Assembly: GCA_015478945.1 (NCBI GenBank)
Contig: JABUQX010027523.1
Span: 27,501-37,500 of the forward strand
Length of the DNA: 10,000 nucleotides
Origin: Trachelipus rathkii
Lineage: Eukaryota; Arthropoda; Malacostraca; Isopoda; Trachelipodidae
Reading direction: 5' to 3'
The notes beneath the pieces are model-generated. The model was not told where the DNA came from and did not search any database. It saw only the letters and a list, made by a program, of their open reading frames with translations. The translations under genes and the position numbers were made by a program. Positions 1-7,821 of the stretch are shown here, in pieces (within the stretch, counting starts at the first letter, position 1; every line of letters starts with the position of its first letter).

Positions 1-305
<305 letters not shown>

Positions 306-318
306 CTTACACTTTTTT

Positions 319-332
319 CCCGCTTGAGCGGG
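319..332 (-). other. Hairpin in LINE 3' UTR
   Basis: CCCGCTTGAGCGGG forms a perfect 5-bp GC stem with a 4-base loop. It lies about 15 bases before the (ATA)n tail on the LINE sense strand. Some LINE reverse transcriptases recognise 3' stem-loops, so it could be such a signal. That is inference from position only. Confidence 0.45.
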
Positions 333-370
333 GTAGTGGTACGTACAGCCTCTCCCCCCTACACCCCCCC

Positions 371-890
371 TCATCTCGCCCCCACCCACCTCCTCCACCC
401 CACCCTATCCCTCGCCAACACCCTACCCTCTTCCTCCCTCCTCATCCCTTCCTCCTCCAGCATCTCCTTTATTCCATCCATCCACCCCTTGGTCTCCCCC
501 TTCCTCTCCTTCCTATCCCCTCCGCCTCCCATACTCCCCTAACCACTCTCTGTTCCTCCATTCTCACCAGATGCCCATACCATCTTAACATTCCCTTCTC
601 CGCTCTTCCCACCAACCCATTCCTCCACTCACATCTCTCCCTCACCACCCTATTCCTAATCCTCTCCCTTCTACTAACCCCACAAACCGCTCTCAACCCC
701 TTCATCTCAAATACTTCCAACTTCTTCCTGGACCTGGCATTCAACCCCCACGTTTCACACCCATACAACACCGCTGGTTGGTACACAAATTTTCTCAAAC
801 ATACTTATCTTAACTTTCCGTGACAAATCCCCCCCTTTCCATACTTCTCTCAGACCACTCAACGCTCTATTCCTTCTCCTACTCTATGTT
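371..890 (-). pseudogene. LINE ORF2 C-terminal domain (broken)
   Basis: The frame from 798 to 469 encodes VLYGCETWGLNARSRKKLEV, then GLRAVCGVSRRERIRN, GMLRWYGHLVRM and GRGRPRG. This is the conserved tail that follows the thumb in many RTE-like LINEs. Its first codon is TTG, and a matching piece VKISMFEKICVP sits just upstream in another frame, so the apparent start is a frameshift and not a start. At about 485-500 the match moves to a second frame. That frame reads WMDGIKEMLEEEG, then VLARDRVGWRRW, and stops at 371-373 (TGA on the minus strand). Between 820 and 890 the linker carries several in-frame stops. The domain's exact role is unknown. Confidence 0.8.
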
Positions 891-1317
891 CTATCTCTCC
901 TTCATCCCTCCCCCCTTACCCAAATCCATCCCTAAATATCTAAAAATCTTTACTTCTTCCAAAACTACACCCCCCACTCGAACCTCTAACCCCTCCCCCT
1001 CCTCTTTACTCTTACCAGGATTTATTTTAAGCCCCTTTTGTCCGCACATTCTCTCAAACTCCCTCACCAAATACCTCAACCCTTCCGCGCTCTTCGCCAC
1101 TAGGACAGTATCATCCGCAAACAGTATCATGTTCACTTCCCTTCTATCATTCCCATTTGTCAATTCCACCCCCCTCCCCTCCCTCACCATTCCTCTGCAA
1201 ACACTCTCCATAAACAAATTGAATAGCCACGGCGACATTACACACCCCCTGCCTCAGTCCTCTCGCCACCCCAAACATCTCACTCTCTCCCCTCCTAACA
1301 CTCTCACACACATTCTA
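891..1317 (-). pseudogene. LINE reverse transcriptase, motif B to thumb (broken)
   Basis: The frame from 1238 down to 891 encodes 115 residues with MSPWLFNLFME, then LFADDTVLVAKSAEGL (catalytic FADD at about 1110-1121), then LKINPGKSK and RYLGMDL. This is the palm and start of the thumb of a LINE reverse transcriptase, which copies element RNA at a nicked chromosomal target. Further upstream on the minus strand, 1250-1314 encodes MFGVARGLRQG, including RT motif B, in a different frame. The two frames are split by one extra G within a run of five (C run at 1245-1249 on the plus strand). A TAG in the upstream frame lies at 1315-1317, against the AT array. The displayed Met at 1238 is internal to the domain and is not a real start. 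Confidence 0.85.
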
Positions 1318-1533
1318 CTATTCTACTATATATATATATATATATATACCATATATATAAGCAAAATTTTTTTAAACGTTAACTGTAAATAAAAATTAAA
1401 TACATTCTATAAATACTTCCTTATATATATATTTGAGTGTTAGCAGCATATATATATATATATAGCATATATATATATATGTTGTTGTTGTACAATAAGA
1501 ACATATATATATATCTATCTATATATATATATA

Positions 1534-1584
<51 letters not shown>
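1318..1584. repeat. (TA)n tracts with islands
   Basis: AT arrays occur at about 1324-1348, 1420-1430, 1448-1480 and 1502-1584. The longest is the last. Between them are AT-rich islands, including GTTGTTGTTG at about 1481-1490. I see no gene here. Confidence 0.9.
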
Positions 1585-1588
<4 letters not shown>

Positions 1589-1611
1589 TTCTTTTCTTTA
1601 AACACTTTTGA

Positions 1612-1900
1612 AAATATTGCTGAATTGTGGAAGTAAAATAAAAATTCTGTTCACCAGTATTGGGAGATATTTTTAAACGTTTTTCCTCAAATATATTTCC
1701 TGCTTCTGAAAATGAAAAGTAATTTCTCTGAATATATGGAGGAGGCTGGAAAGGAGAGTAATTTTTGGGCTAGTACTGCTATGTTTGGGAATTTAGCTTT
1801 GTTCACTTTTCACCAATTAAGGAATTCTTTCCCAGATTATAAATTGATTTTTCTGGTAAAAAAAATTTCAATTTCTTTAAGAATTTCTCACCTTTTGAAG
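1612..1900 (-). pseudogene. hAT C-terminal dimerisation domain (broken)
   Basis: On the minus strand KVNKAKFPNIAVLAQKLLSF is followed by PASSIYSEKL in one frame. The match then moves to EAGNIFEEKRLKISPNTGEQ in a second frame. This is the hAT C-terminal dimerisation pattern, WW...FP.la.lA...L..pasS...ER.FS.ag....kR..l.p. A preceding piece, LPEKSIYNLGKNSLI, lies in a third frame. At the Trp-Trp pair the second Trp codon reads TGA. Family members use this domain to form oligomers. The plus-strand open frame at 1712-1909 is its shadow. Confidence 0.85.
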
Positions 1901-2403
1901 AGCCACTGATTTTTCTTTTTTTCTTTTTACACTAACTGACTCTCTGTCATCACTTTTACTTTCTTCAAACTTATAAAAACCAAGTAACTTTGCAGTTTCT
2001 TTTCCTAATGCTCCTGATGATTTTGATGTACTCTTGGCAAACCTAAGTTTATTGTAGATAATGCTTGTTTCTGAAAAGACTCATCGCCTGAACCTTCTTC
2101 TGTACCGCTACTACTATTATCACTTTCAACCTCAATTATTTGCTTATTTCTTCAAGCATCCATTTTCTATTCAATTCTCTTATTTCATTAAAGAAAATAA
2201 AATCAGTTAGTATCTGGTCTACTACAGCATTTAAAACAATTATCTTGTTTTTGATATATGTCTATTGATCCTTTCTCATCCTTTTTATTCATAAATCTAA
2301 ACTCTATTCCCTTTTTCAGTCTTTTTTATTCTCTGCTTTCATCCTCAGAGTTTGAGAGATATGCTGGAGAGCTCAAATATGTAGAATAATTGATGATATA
2401 ATT
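1901..2403 (-). pseudogene. hAT transposase linker, heavily eroded
   Basis: This stretch lies between the middle and C-terminal blocks of the hAT remnant. Minus-strand pieces include VLNAVVDQILTDFIFF, near the usual position of the LDPRFK motif, and an acidic Ser/Glu segment (EVESDNSSSGTEEGSGDES at about 2130-2075). Such acidic linkers are common before the dimerisation block. Many stops are present. The assignment rests on position more than on residues. Confidence 0.5.
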
Positions 2404-2701
2404 GATTTTGCCTTATAGTTTTTCCGTAACCATGAGAAATGGTTGCAAAACTCTTAGAATTTTTTCAAGTATTTGCCATTTATTAGCAGTCAAAGCTTAA
2501 ATGATTGATTGTTCTATAATATAAACTTGCAGAGGTCTTTTTCAAACATTCAATTCTTTCTAGAATCAAATTATGTGCTATTCCACCTTGTATTAACATC
2601 TTGAATTGGCATAAGTGGGCTTGCAAGATGTGGATCCAAATCTCTTTGTTTTTTTTAAGTTCATTACAGCTTAAAAACTGGAATGATTGTAATGTGTACA
2701 A
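2404..2701 (-). pseudogene. hAT transposase middle region with RWNST motif (broken)
   Basis: The minus strand encodes HLASPLMPIQDVNTRWNST, with RWNST at 2588-2574. It then moves by frameshift into LILERIECLKKTSASLYYR. A loss of two bases in the codon after RWNST explains the frame change. Further on, at 2475-2420, KWQILEKILRVLQPFLMVTEKL matches the next conserved hAT helix. This region belongs to the all-alpha insertion and catalytic fold of hAT transposases. The order agrees with the neighbouring blocks. Confidence 0.8.
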
Positions 2702-2725
2702 ATATTCCTACATTTCTTTATTAAA

Positions 2726-3251
2726 TCACACTGTTCTTTGAGAAAATAAGGCATCTTTAATAAATTGAAGTTTATGAATAAAACAAGAAAAACTTGTGTA
2801 TCCTGCTAAATCAGTTCCAAGTTTCATGTTATATGCTCCATCTCGAAGGATCAAATGAATTATGTTAGGAGGAATTTCCCAATTATTCATCGTAATTTCA
2901 AAACTCATAGTGATTTTAATTCCAGAATGAGAACCTGGGAAATTCTTGCAATGGAGTACACAGTCCATTTTTTCAAACTCGCTGGTAAGCCAGAGTGCAG
3001 TTAAAGAAATAAATGAGTCGTTTGAATTTTTTAGCTCTCTATACATCTGTAGTAAATGATATCTGATCAGCCTTAGATAACTTCTTGAATACTGCTGATC
3101 TCAATTTCCTGTATGAAGTTGGTAACATTTTCTCTACAAAATATTTTCTACTAGGAATAAGATATTTTGGTTGAAGATGGGCAATAAGTTCTATGAATCC
3201 CTTCTCTTCTGTGACTGTGAATGGCTGGTTACTCATTGCGATAAAATTCAT
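2726..3251 (-). pseudogene. hAT transposase catalytic core (broken)
   Basis: Two overlapping frames make one domain. The first, 3251-3039, holds FIELIAHLQPKYLIPSRKYF and ends ADQISFTTDV, which carries the first catalytic Asp of the RNase H-like fold (TTDxW). The codon where Trp is expected is TAG, and a frameshift follows. The second frame, 3046-2726, continues with NSNDSFISLTALWLTSEF, then HLILRDGAYNMKLGTDL with the second Asp at 2840-2842. It then has CFIHKLQFIKDALF, matching the hAT C..H..LQ motif. In family members this enzyme cuts and pastes the element, leaving 8-bp target duplications. The Trp-to-stop change and the frameshift at about 3040-3052 make it non-functional. Confidence 0.85.
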
Positions 3252-3389
3252 TATTTTCTGTGATTGGGGTCATTGATATGCCAAATCTTTTTTGGGGAGA
3301 AACTCTCCTCAAAACTCGCTCATTTCATGGCTTGAATCTATTGCTCTTTTGTAGTTTCCCCTGTTCTAGAAAATGCAAGATTCTCCCTT

Positions 3390-3480
3390 TTACTATTAAA
3401 ATTTTTGGACTTTCAGATATTCTCTTCAATGATGATTTTCCATATGTTCATGAAGTGTCGTTGCACTAAATATAAGATTT
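3390..3480 (-). pseudogene. hAT transposase N-terminal BED-like finger fragment
   Basis: One minus-strand frame reads NLIFSATTLHEHMENHH at about 3415-3465. This resembles the second half of a BED zinc finger, where a Thr-Asn-Leu helix is followed by two histidines. The two cysteines of the finger are not clearly recoverable. BED fingers bind the transposon ends. An in-frame TGA follows the histidines. The 3252-3390 linker is open only in pieces. Support is moderate and rests mostly on position upstream of the catalytic block. Confidence 0.45.
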
Positions 3481-3500
3481 TATGTTGAAAGTTATATAAA

Positions 3501-3839
3501 ATATATTTTTTTTACATTTCTTTATAGTTAAAGGAAAGGGTAATAGTTCGGTTTAAGGTAATGTGTCAGATATCGATATTTTAGAAAAGATAATCGATTT
3601 TATAATAATCCCACCATGCAACGTGCCAAGTGTTCCCTCAAAATAATTTAGTATTGGAATGGTTGGTAATGATTTTTTATTTTAGGTAAAGAAAAATTAA
3701 AAATTTGATTTGCTATAAAAAGAACTTACTTTTTTTAGTTTTTGGGCTTCAAATTGATTTAATTTCAAATTCATTTTATTTAATTTTTTAGTTTATTTCG
3801 ACGTAAGTATTTATTATTTGTGTAAACAATAAGTGTTGT
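3501..3839. other. AT-rich gap, nothing assigned
   Basis: No coding frame or RNA gene is visible. There is an imperfect inverted repeat of TCGATA and TAATCGA at about 3573-3598. It could be subterminal sequence of the adjacent hAT element, but I found no matching partner near its other end. Confidence 0.6.
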
Positions 3840-3939
3840 ATATATATATATAGAGCAGTGCAATTACGATAGCAGTATATATGGAAAGAGCATATATATA
3901 TATATATATATATATAGTATATATATATATATATATAAA

Positions 3940-3978
<39 letters not shown>

Positions 3979-3981
3979 GTC
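3839..3981. repeat. (TA)n tracts flanking a MITE
   Basis: Several (TA)n runs at about 3839-3852, 3894-3936 and 3940-3978 are separated by a 40-base island containing AGCAGT and GGAAAGAGC. The last run abuts the left arm of the inverted-repeat element. Confidence 0.9.
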
Positions 3982-4163
3982 GATTTTTTAATGCTGCTCA
4001 CAGTATATAACTAGAGAACGGCAGGTCCTACAGCAAAACAAATTATATATTTTGAATCAGCGTATAAAGTTTTTTTTTTTTAATCTCTTTTTTTTTTTTT
4101 GTTATTCATCGAAAATATTTTAAAATTATTTCCTCAGGGGGTTTGAGCCGACGGGGGACAGAA
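3982..4163 (+). repeat. MITE left inverted arm
   Basis: This arm pairs with 4373-4562. It carries two T-tracts at about 4070-4081 and 4088-4100 and ends in a G-rich block, GACGGGGGACAG, at about 4150-4161. Confidence 0.85.
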
Positions 4164-4372
4164 GTAAAAGAATAATTTACTTCCAAATACTTTGTATTAT
4201 TTAACTAAAGGAATACCATAGGGTAAACCGCAAAGATGGCAGGTGTGAGTTCAGTCTCTCGGCTCCCGTCGACGACGGGGACTAACCCCTCCTGGGGATG
4301 GTCTCCTGAACCCTGCTCTTCGTCTTTAAGTCAGTTCCTCCTGACCATCTCCTCCGGGTATGAAACGTCTCC
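4164..4372. other. GC-rich core of the MITE
   Basis: The core has several small palindromes. These are CCCGTCGACGACGGG near 4266-4280, CCCCTCCTGGGG near 4286-4297, and GATGGTC pairing with GACCATC about 45 bases apart. A plus-strand frame from ATG at 4236 stays open to the right-arm A-tract (PSTTGTNPSWGWSPEP is part of it). I recognise no protein in it. It may be captured sequence or structured element DNA. Confidence 0.5.
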
Positions 4373-4562
4373 CTCTGTCCCCCCGTCGCCCGAGCCCCTA
4401 AATGGGGGAAATAATTTTAAAATATTTTCGATAATGTTTCAAAAAAAAAAAAAAAAAAAAAGTTAAACCCCATCCTTAGAATTTTCCGTTGATTCCAAAT
4501 ATATAATTTGTTTTACTGTAGAAGCCGGTCCCTAGTTACATACTGTGAGTATTAAAAAAATC
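4373..4562 (-). repeat. MITE right inverted arm
   Basis: This is the reverse-complement partner of 3982-4163. It contains an A-tract at 4441-4461 matching the T-tracts of the left arm. Its outer end is TTAAAAAAATC, followed directly by (AT)n. Confidence 0.85.
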
Positions 4563-4800
<238 letters not shown>

Positions 4801-4803
<3 letters not shown>

Positions 4804-4914
4804 GGATGTACCGGAACCAGGTTCCGGCCGGAACCTCGATTTTTGAGAAGTTCCGGTTCCGGCCGGAACTAACTTGGTTCCGGCCGGAACTTACCGGAAC
4901 TTTCTACTTTTTCA
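4801..4914 (+). mobile_element. Orphan hAT-like terminus with CCGGAAC palindromes
   Basis: The sequence changes abruptly from (AT)n to TAGGGATGTACCGGAACC at 4801, which has the TAGNGATG start seen at hAT ends. GTTCCGGCCGGAAC, a perfect 14-bp palindrome, occurs three times: 4821-4834, 4856-4869 and 4877-4890. The first extends to 16 bp. Half-sites lie at about 4810-4818, 4849-4860 and 4892-4901. Subterminal repeats of this kind are the usual transposase-binding sites of hAT elements. No matching opposite end is found in the window. Confidence 0.65.
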
Positions 4915-5437
4915 AATGTCTTTCTTAAAAAAATTCAGTAATTGATTTATCATTTACTTAGTTATAATTATGCATAAAAATAATATAGAGAAATTAATAT
5001 ATGTGTGAACAAATATCATGATAAAATTACCTCGACTCTATACTTTCGAAAACTTTAAATATGAAACAATATATTTTTTTTTTTTGGAGGTGGGGTGAGA
5101 TTTTTTTATTTTTTTTATTTTTGTTTATTTTTTTTAGACACAAATTGCTTTTTTAATTATTATTTTTATAAAATTAGTAAATAATCCTAATTATTACCTA
5201 ATTAATAATAAGTTTAGTAAATATAATTATTATTTAGTTTAAATAAGTTATTTAAATTATATTTATACTATATAATATCTGAGTACTCTAATTTTATTTA
5301 TTTCTTTATTAAAAATGACTTGAAACTACATTGATGAATTTACTTATTATATAGATGAAATATACTTATCATTAATTAGGTGATAGCTAATTTGCCTAAA
5401 AAATAAAAAAAAATTAAAAAAATAAAAAAACTCATGA
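4915..5437. other. AT-rich low-complexity DNA
   Basis: No gene is visible. T-tracts (5073-5085, 5103-5135) and many TAAT/ATTA words dominate. It may be interior of one of the two flanking hAT-like ends, but no transposase remnant is seen. Confidence 0.6.
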
Positions 5438-5509
5438 TTTTTTTATTAAAAAAATTACGTAAAAAAATCAGTTGATTTAAATCATTTGATTTTTTTTGTG
5501 CCAACCCTG
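5438..5509 (-). mobile_element. Orphan hAT-like terminus (minus orientation)
   Basis: Read on the minus strand from 5509 the sequence begins CAGGGTTGGCAC. It continues with an A-tract and AAATCAAATGATTTAAATCA, then CTGATTTTTTTACG. A CAGGGNTGG start followed by repeated ATTTAAATC words is typical of hAT termini. The bases beyond it are CTCTAGAT; no copy of these 8 bases was noticed upstream, so the insertion is not delimited. Confidence 0.55.
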
Positions 5510-5543
5510 CTCTAGATCTGGAGATAAATAAAATTTGTACGGG

Positions 5544-5544
<1 letters not shown>
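5510..5544 (+). other. Short unique segment before (TTA)n
   Basis: A 35-base segment containing GATCTGGAGATAAATAAAA leads straight into the (TTA)n array. It could be the 3' end of a LINE or SINE whose tail is (ATT)n. This is a guess from layout alone. Confidence 0.3.

Positions 5545-5639
<95 letters not shown>
5545..5639. repeat. (TTA)n microsatellite, about 31 units
   Basis: An uninterrupted trinucleotide array. It reads as poly-Leu on the plus strand, in frame with the downstream reverse transcriptase, and as poly-Asn on the minus strand. Both are artefacts of the repeat. Confidence 0.97.
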
Positions 5640-5640
<1 letters not shown>

Positions 5641-6922
5641 AAGATGCTATTAAATCCCTTAAACATAACAACGACATAGTTATACAAAGACCTGATAAGG
5701 GAGGTGGGGTAGTAGTTATGAATAAAGAAGATTACATTAAAAAGCTAAACACCATCATAAGTGATAAAACAAAATTCACCCCATGCTTAAAAGGTCAAAC
5801 AGAGGAGGTTAAAAAGATCATTAATTGCCTTGCAAGCAAGATCACGGACATTAACATTAAACATAAAATAAGAAGAATTGGATCATACAATAATGGACAC
5901 CTCTATGGCCTACCAAAGGTTCACAAGGACACTGAGAACCCACCCTTAAGACGGATAGTAAGTATAACTGGTACCGTGACTCATGATATCTCAAAATATA
6001 TAAACAACATAATTAGATAATTAGACCATATCTTAACGAAAAATTTATAGTTAAATCAACAGATGAATTTTTGGAAAAACTAAGCTACATCAATTCTTTC
6101 GATGTTAACAAAATTATATCTTTGGATGTTGAAAGTCTTTTCACGAATGTTCCTATATCTTAAACTATTAACATAATATTAGAAAATGTTTATCATCATG
6201 AAATAAAACCACCACCATCCATAAATGAAGACATCCTCAAAAGTTTACTTTATATATGTACTACGAAAACACATTTCAGCTTCAATGGTAAAACATATAT
6301 TCAAAATAAGGGTGTTTCAATGGGATCGCCTTTAGGACCAACTTTTGCAGATTTCTACATGTCATCGGTAGAAACCAAAATTTTTAATGAAAACGCCCCA
6401 TTCAATCCTAATTTTTACATTCGATACGTAGACGACATCTTTGTAGTATTTAACGACCCAGAACATGTTCAAGAGTTCAAATCCAAAATAGAAGATTTCA
6501 GTGGTTTGAAATTTACTTTTGAAGGACAAAAAATAACTATATTAATTTCTTAGACATTAACATTAAAATTAAAGAAGATGGAAAAATTGATAGAAGTGTC
6601 TACGTTAAATCTACAGATAAGGGAACATACTTGAATTTCGACTCCTTCACTCCCCTAAACTACAAAATTGCTACCATAAAGACTTTTTAGTTCACCGAGC
6701 GTTTAAGATATCGTCTGATTGAACCCTTTTTGATTTAGAAATTAAAAGAATAACAAAGAATCTGATAAACAATAACTTTCCCCAGTATATTATAGAGAAA
6801 ACTATAAAGCACACTTTAAATAATTTATTCGCCAATACTATCAATGAAAATGAAAAAGATAAGCTCTTAGTATTTTATAAAACTGAAACTATTAGTCAGA
6901 AAAAAGAGGAAGAAAACAAATA
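5640..6922 (+). pseudogene. PLE reverse transcriptase (broken)
   Basis: In order: RPDKGGGVVVMNKEDY (5688-5735), LYGLPKVHK (5901-5927) and PLRRIVSITGTVTHDISKY, then a frameshift near 6012-6022. The next frame has RPYLNEKFIVKSTDEFL and SLDVESLFTNVP with the motif A Asp at 6125-6127. It then reads SMGSPLGPTFADFYM and RYVDDIFVVF with catalytic YVDD at 6425-6436. A TAA at 6161-6163 interrupts it. After another frameshift near 6540 come FLDINIKIKEDGK and VYVKSTDKGTYLNF, then a T-run frameshift at 6684-6688, then VHRAFKISSD with TGA (6720-6722) where Trp is usual. A last piece follows to a TAA at 6921. All three catalytic Asp codons survive. In intact elements the enzyme copies element RNA at a nicked target. 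Confidence 0.9.
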
Positions 6923-7344
6923 AAAATTAATTTTGAAAGAACAAAAGACGGGAAGAAGCTTATATTAAGATCTTACTATAAGCCATTGAAACTGAGCTCG
7001 TGCTTCTCTACTTGTGAAGCGCTTTCGGATGGTGAGAGTAGTAACGTTGTGTACCGATTTCAATGTTCTGAAAGTGGATGTAACGCCGCTTATATTGGAT
7101 ACACAACGAATACCCTCAACATGAGAATGTCGCAGCATAAGTATAAGCCGAGTAAAATATTTCAACATATTAAGGAAAAACACCACAAAAATCCCGATAA
7201 CAGCATAAAAGAGGGCTTCTCCATCATAACAAGAAAGAAAGATTTTTATGAATTGTGGGGGAACCATTGCTCTTAAGGAAACATAAACCAGTAATAAACA
7301 TAGAATATAATGAAATGTCCAATTTTTTAAACATTTTTAAATAA
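6923..7344 (+). pseudogene. PLE GIY-YIG endonuclease (broken)
   Basis: The frame continues from the RT after a one-base slip in the A-run at 6921-6926. It holds SSNVVYRFQC (GIY-equivalent strand) and CSESGC, a pair of zinc-binding-type Cys at 7064 and 7079. AYIGYT (YIG at 7091-7099) follows, then the conserved Arg in LNMRMSQH (7124-7126) and FQHIKEKHH with the His pair. The frame then breaks in a G-run at 7256-7261. It resumes as EPLLLRKHKPVINIEYNEM, which contains the catalytic-type Glu and the KPxIN ending, and stops at 7342-7344. The Cys-Cys-His-His insert between and after the motifs is a hallmark of PLE endonucleases. The domain nicks the target DNA in working elements. Confidence 0.9.
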
Positions 7345-7618
7345 CAAAAAGTCAACGTAGGTTAACTTTTCTAACTTTTAAAATAATTAATTTTGTTTAT
7401 TTATTTTTGTTATTAGTTTAAACAATATTTATATTATCAAAATTGTTAAAATATAAAAAAATAAAACTATTCCTTGAAAATGTCCGAAGTGTACGGACGA
7501 AAGCTTGGTACTGTTATTAAATCAATAGTTTTATTTTATTCCAGGATAATACTAAAGAAAATTTCTTCTGTAGACAGAAATATATTTAGGAGGCTTGAAA
7601 AAGCAACAAAATCATACG
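7345..7618 (+). other. PLE 3' region
   Basis: AT-rich sequence after the endonuclease stop and before the second (TTA)n array. It has no coding block that I can support and contains the hairpin described at 7474-7503. Placing it within the PLE is an inference from continuity. Confidence 0.55.
7474..7503 (+). ncRNA. Degenerate hammerhead-like hairpin
   Basis: TTGAAAATGTCCG is followed by a 7-base loop and CGGACGAAAG. The 5-bp stem is GTCCG (7482-7486) with CGGAC (7494-7498). It is followed by GAAA at 7499-7502, the invariant box of the hammerhead ribozyme. The CUGANGA box is only partly kept (TTGAAAA, two mismatches), with one extra T before the stem. PLE terminal repeats are known to carry hammerhead motifs, which makes this reading plausible. 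As written it is unlikely to cleave. Confidence 0.4.
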
Positions 7619-7759
<141 letters not shown>

Positions 7760-7789
7760 GAAAGAAATTAACTTTAAAGTAGAAACTAA

Positions 7790-7821
7790 AAGGCGTTTTC
7801 GATTTTGCACTTTTGCTAACG
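7790..7821 (+). repeat. MITE left terminal inverted repeat
   Basis: Thirty-two bases that pair with 8232-8263, with four mismatches. It ends in GCTAACG, a word repeated inside the element. Confidence 0.8.

Larger units (their letters stand above)
1600..3500 (-). mobile_element. Degenerate hAT DNA transposon (ZBED-type)
   Basis: The minus strand carries pieces of one hAT transposase in the correct order: a BED-finger-like end, the first catalytic block, the second catalytic block with the C..H motif, an RWNST block, an acidic linker and the C-terminal dimerisation block. They lie in different frames with stops. I could not define terminal inverted repeats or an 8-bp target duplication, so the outer limits are approximate. 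The right part (3404-3480) and the left end near 1612 are set by the last recognisable coding homology. The left side abuts (TA)n at 1584. Confidence 0.85.
3982..4562. mobile_element. Foldback-type MITE with long inverted arms
   Basis: The left arm 3982-4163 and the reverse complement of 4373-4562 align along almost their whole length. Matching blocks include GATTTTTTAAT, CTCACAGTATRTAACTAG, ACAGYAAAACAAATTATATA, a T-tract, ATCGAAAATATTTTAAAATT and GACGGGGGACAG. Arms of about 180 bases on a 581-base element, with no transposase, fit a non-autonomous DNA transposon. The core, 4164-4372, is unrelated to the arms and much more GC-rich than its surroundings. Both sides are (TA)n, so the target duplication cannot be read and the superfamily is not assigned. 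Confidence 0.85.
5640..7618 (+). mobile_element. Penelope-like element (PLE), 5'-truncated
   Basis: The element encodes a PLE-type reverse transcriptase followed by a GIY-YIG endonuclease, the domain order specific to endonuclease-bearing Penelope-like elements. The coding remnant runs to a stop at 7342-7344, and an AT-rich 3' region continues to 7618. Homology starts only at the N-terminal RT block, directly after (TTA)n, so the 5' end of the element is missing. A second (TTA)n array follows at 7619. At least five frameshifts and two in-frame stops are present. A degenerate hammerhead-like hairpin lies in the 3' region. Confidence 0.9.

Noticed and set aside
820..1392. 190-codon plus-strand open frame rich in Pro, Ser and Leu
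   Set aside because: It is the antisense of the LINE reverse transcriptase. The minus strand carries FADD and other RT motifs; the plus frame carries none.
1712..1909. 65-codon plus-strand frame
   Set aside because: It is the shadow of the hAT dimerisation domain on the minus strand, which matches the family far better.
3260..3469. 69-codon plus-strand frame
   Set aside because: It lies opposite the hAT N-terminal linker and BED-like fragment and shows no domain.
4236..4466. 76-codon frame as a real gene
   Set aside because: It crosses from the MITE core into the inverted arm and ends in an A-tract. No domain is recognisable, so it is kept only as an observation.
4801..5509. A single hAT element bounded by the two facing ends
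   Set aside because: The termini and subterminal words do not match, and the flanking 8 bases differ ((AT)n against CTCTAGAT).
5535..5640. Poly-Leu leader fused in frame to the PLE reverse transcriptase
   Set aside because: It is only the (TTA)n array read in one frame. The fusion is fortuitous, since the RT is truncated there.
6965..7267. 100-codon minus-strand frame
   Set aside because: It is antisense to the PLE GIY-YIG endonuclease, whose motifs are on the plus strand.
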